The notes below the pieces were generated by a model. That model saw nothing but the letters and a program-made list of their open reading frames with translations. It searched no databases and was not told the DNA's origin. Below are positions 6,344-7,807 of a stretch of 7,807 bases of DNA, in pieces (within the stretch, counting starts at the first letter, position 1; the number at the start of each line of letters is the position of its first letter). The stretch lies in contig JAJYFI010000066.1 of the NCBI GenBank assembly GCA_021790955.1, positions 1 to 7,807 on the forward strand, given 5' to 3'. Both the position numbers and the translations under genes were made by a program. This stretch comes from a bacterium (GTDB taxonomy: Bacteria > Elusimicrobiota > Elusimicrobia > UBA1565 > UBA9628).

Positions 6344-7281
6344 AGCGGCTGTTGACTCACGGCGGCCTTTTTCTTAGGAAAGAGCTTGAGCGCGGCCACG
6401 CAATATTCGGCCGTCAGGAAGTCGTTCTGGCTGGCCTGGCTGATGAGGGAGACAATGGTATCGTAGTCCTGAGCGGCGCCGTAATCCCCGAGCCCCCGCG
6501 CGGCCAGGGCTTGGACCACCCAGCTCCCGTTGTTTTGAAGCGAATTGCGGAGTTTGGACAGTCCTCGTTCGCTTCCGAGCCGGGCCATCATCGTCGCGAT
6601 CCATACTTTAAGGACGGGGATCTGCTCCTGCGAGTAGTCGGCGTCCAACATGCTGATCGCCTTCTCGGGATGGCCCCATAGAGCCAAAGCCTCCATGGCG
6701 CCGAATCGAATCGAAGGGTTGAAAAAGACGAGGGCCTGCTGGAAGGCCTGCTGGTCGTTAAGATTGCGGCGCTGGGCCAAAAGCATAAGCGCCGCAGAGC
6801 GGGTTTGCGCGTTTTGGTCCCAGTTGGCGGCGGTCTTGAGCTTTTTCTGGAAAGCCGGGTCGGAGGAGTCGAGAGAGAAGGCCCGGGCGAGGGGGATGCC
6901 TAAGTGGGAGTAATAATTCCTCAGGGCGAAGCCCGTCGGCGATCCGATGGTCGCCAGATCTCCCTCGGGCGTTCCCGCTTGGCCGCCGACGTTGATCTGA
7001 TAGGTGTCTTGGTTGTCGAACAGCTGGATGAGGGTCTGGATAATTTGCGGATCGACGGGCGTCGGCGAGGCTCCGGCCGTCGTCGTGGCGGACGAAGACG
7101 CGTTGGCCGCGCCGGGGGAGGGCGGAGTCCCGGCGTTTGGAGCGCCGGCGCTGGGGCCGCCCGTCTGCGGCAGGCCGACGCAGGCGCACAGGACTAGGGC
7201 CGACAGCAGGGGCGGGACGGCTGCGAGCACGCGAGCCTTAGACACATGCCGATTGTAGTTAAACTTCTTGGCGTTCGACAA
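6340..7281 (-). CDS. HEAT-repeat lipoprotein
   Basis: This protein of unknown function is first in the cluster. An uncharged stretch (VLAAVPPLLSALVLCAC) ends in a lipobox-like L-C-A-C (C34 from TTG 7281), so it should be cleaved and lipidated. The residue after Cys is Val, not Asp, which fits outer-membrane sorting under the E. coli rule. A Pro/Ala/Gly/Ser/Thr-rich linker (about 38-76) follows, then helices of HEAT type from about 115 to 302, such as TRSAALMLLAQRRN, SIRFGAMEALALWGHPE, PVLKVWIATMMARLGSE and SWVVQALAARGLGDYGA. It aligns with the next gene over most of that length. The start is uncertain: TTG 7281 (313 aa) or GTG 7245 (301 aa, MSKARV), neither with a Shine-Dalgarno. GTG gives the more normal signal peptide and lies six bases after TACAAT. 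The last codons overlap the next start (ATGA). Confidence 0.83.
   Translation of the reverse strand: MSNAKKFNYNRHVSKARVLAAVPPLLSALVLCACVGLPQTGGPSAGAPNAGTPPSPGAANASSSATTTAGASPTPVDPQIIQTLIQLFDNQDTYQINVGGQAGTPEGDLATIGSPTGFALRNYYSHLGIPLARAFSLDSSDPAFQKKLKTAANWDQNAQTRSAALMLLAQRRNLNDQQAFQQALVFFNPSIRFGAMEALALWGHPEKAISMLDADYSQEQIPVLKVWIATMMARLGSERGLSKLRNSLQNNGSWVVQALAARGLGDYGAAQDYDTIVSLISQASQNDFLTAEYCVAALKLFPKKKAAVSQQPL
7252..7281 (-). promoter_or_regulatory. Weak candidate promoter for the HEAT/exb/tonB cluster
   Basis: On the minus strand TTGTCG (7281-7276) and TACAAT (7257-7252) are separated by 18 nt. The predicted start is at about GTG 7245, so using this promoter would imply a leaderless mRNA and exclude the TTG 7281 start. 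The -35 match is 4 of 6 only. Confidence 0.3.
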
Positions 7282-7329
7282 TAGTCATGGGCGTGCGACG
7301 CGGCGCCCGGCGTCGGAGTTCCGCCTTTT

Positions 7330-7338
7330 TTGGCACTC
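7330..7338 (+). promoter_or_regulatory. Extra CIRCE-like half-site upstream of the groES promoter
   Basis: TTGGCACTC matches the CIRCE left arm (TTAGCACTC) at 8 of 9 bases and is the exact reverse complement of the right arm at 7397-7405. No right arm follows at 9-nt spacing. It lies 11 bases before the -35 element, in the region shared with the divergent HEAT cluster. Confidence 0.4.
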
Positions 7339-7349
7339 GCGCCGGCTAG

Positions 7350-7379
7350 TTGACAGTTTTGGCGGGGCTGTGATAAAAT
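7350..7379 (+). promoter_or_regulatory. Sigma-70-type promoter of groES(-groEL)
   Basis: A perfect TTGACA (7350-7355), an 18-nt spacer and TAAAAT (7374-7379) predict a start at about 7386. The CIRCE operator begins at the last base of the -10 element, the usual arrangement for HrcA-repressed groE promoters. Confidence 0.8.
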
Positions 7380-7405
7380 GAGCACTATCAAGGCTGGAGT
7401 GCCAA
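7379..7405 (+). promoter_or_regulatory. CIRCE operator (HrcA binding site)
   Basis: TGAGCACTA-N9-GAGTGCCAA matches the CIRCE consensus TTAGCACTC-N9-GAGTGCTAA at 7 of 9 and 8 of 9 arm positions, with the exact 9-nt spacing. It covers the predicted transcription start. HrcA binding here would repress groES(-groEL) until heat or misfolded protein occupies GroEL. hrcA itself is not in the window. Confidence 0.85.
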
Positions 7406-7429
7406 TAATGAAAGGCAGGAGCCAGCCTT
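7390..7429 (+). promoter_or_regulatory. Stem-loop in the groES 5' leader
   Basis: AAGGCTGG (7390-7397) pairs perfectly with CCAGCCTT (7422-7429). Inside, TGCC (7400-7403) pairs with GGCA (7414-7417), leaving an A-rich 10-nt loop. It begins about four bases from the predicted mRNA 5' end and shares bases with the right CIRCE arm. It could protect the mRNA from decay; that role is inferred. Confidence 0.55.
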
Positions 7430-7451
7430 CAAGATACGGAAATCGAACGTT

Positions 7452-7462
7452 GGAGGAGGAGG
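7452..7462 (+). promoter_or_regulatory. Strong purine-rich ribosome binding site of groES
   Basis: GGAGGAGGAGG just before ATG 7467 offers several overlapping Shine-Dalgarno registers and fixes the groES start. It contrasts with the weak or absent sites before secA, rnd and the HEAT lipoprotein. Confidence 0.75.
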
Positions 7463-7466
7463 CAGA

Positions 7467-7778
7467 ATGGCTGAAGCGACTCTCACGAAGGTCAAGATAC
7501 AGCCCCTGGGCGACCGGGTGTTGGTGAGGCCGATCGAGCAGAAGGAAGTCAAGCGGGGCGGGATTATCATCCCCGACACCGCGAAGGAGAAGCCCCAGGA
7601 GGGCGAGGTGGTGGCCGTGGGCCGCGGCAAGATGACCGACGAGGGCAAGACTCTCGCCATGGACGTCAAGCCCGGCGAACGGATCCTCTACGGGAAGTAT
7701 TCCGGCAACGAGATCAAGATCGACGACGTCGAGTACCTGATCATGCATCAGGACGACATCCTTGGGATTTTGAAGTAA
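7467..7778 (+). CDS. groES: Co-chaperonin GroES (Hsp10)
   Basis: GroES forms the heptameric lid that closes the GroEL folding chamber during ATP-driven protein folding in the cytoplasm. The 103-aa product has the full Cpn10 domain: IQPLGDRVLVRP (11-22), the mobile loop with the GroEL-binding hydrophobic tripeptide in GGIIIPDTAKEKPQEG (31-46), GEVVAVGRGK (46-55), VKPGERILYGKYSGNEIKID (67-86) and the C-terminal strand EYLIMHQDDILGIL. The N-terminus has about eight extra residues (MAEATLTK) compared with E. coli GroES. The start is fixed by a strong ribosome binding site. It lies downstream of a CIRCE operator and 16 bases before the ribosome binding site of a following gene, presumably groEL. 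Confidence 0.98.
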   Translation: MAEATLTKVKIQPLGDRVLVRPIEQKEVKRGGIIIPDTAKEKPQEGEVVAVGRGKMTDEGKTLAMDVKPGERILYGKYSGNEIKIDDVEYLIMHQDDILGILK

Positions 7779-7793
7779 TCCCACTCTAATAAT

Positions 7794-7803
7794 AAGGAAG
7801 GAG
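7794..7803 (+). promoter_or_regulatory. Ribosome binding site for a gene beyond the window (probably groEL)
   Basis: AAGGAAGGAG lies 16 bases after the groES stop and ends four bases before the window edge. A start codon just outside the window would be at normal spacing. groEL nearly always follows CIRCE-controlled groES, so that is the expected product; none of it is visible here. Confidence 0.65.
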
Positions 7804-7807
7804 AACA

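Noticed and set aside
7296..7331. Hairpin CGACGC-N8-GCGTCG (7296-7315) followed by a T run (7326-7331), like an intrinsic terminator.
   Set aside because: The T run starts about 10 bases after a stem of only 6 bp, and no plus-strand gene ends upstream that would need terminating.
7408..7527. A 39-codon upstream ORF (ATG 7408, with GGAG 8 bases before it) overlapping the groES start in another frame.
   Set aside because: Its GGAG is part of the CIRCE arm, its second half is just the groES sequence read out of frame, and it has several Arg AGG/AGA/CGA codons unlike the genes here.
7194..7784. A 196-codon minus-strand open frame opposite groES and its control region.
   Set aside because: It is antisense to groES, the promoter and CIRCE, and has no recognisable domain.

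Overview
The window looks like a chromosomal segment of a GC-rich Gram-negative (diderm) bacterium. It carries an inner-membrane ExbB/ExbD/TonB-type energy-transducing operon, an exported lipoprotein and a groES gene under a CIRCE operator. I cannot place the organism firmly. The sequence gives no phylogenetic marker I can score without a search, and a deep-branching or uncultured lineage such as an Elusimicrobiota-like group is only a guess.

Layout, left to right. Positions 1-1144 (minus) hold the N-terminal 381 codons of secA, cut by the window edge. A short AT-rich block at 1171-1180 separates it from a divergent rnd gene (plus, about 1187-2401) encoding RNase D with two HRDC-like domains. 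Next on the plus strand is an SGNH/GDSL-hydrolase-like gene (2443-3630), more AT-rich than its neighbours. It is bracketed by an exact 35-bp direct repeat (2386-2420 and 3615-3649). The repeat unit is the 3' end of the convergent tonB-like gene, so this gene appears to have been inserted at the old rnd/tonB junction, or joined there by misassembly.

Positions 3614-7281 (minus) form a five-gene cluster with overlapping or nearly abutting genes. In transcription order these are a HEAT-repeat lipoprotein, a paralogous exported HEAT-repeat protein, an ExbB/TolQ-type protein, an ExbD/TolR-type protein and a TonB-type protein. The second HEAT protein has a motif just after its predicted signal peptide that closely resembles the TonB box of outer-membrane receptors. 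This makes the cluster a candidate for an undescribed proton-motive-force-driven envelope system with HEAT-repeat partners.

On the right, positions 7330-7466 hold a compact heat-shock control region: a sigma-70 type promoter, a CIRCE operator overlapping the start site, an extra CIRCE half-site upstream and a 5' UTR stem-loop. It drives groES (7467-7778). A strong ribosome binding site at the very end implies that groEL follows.

Apart from the divergent groES/HEAT control region (7282-7466), intergenic space is minimal. No tRNA, rRNA, CRISPR array or transposase was seen.
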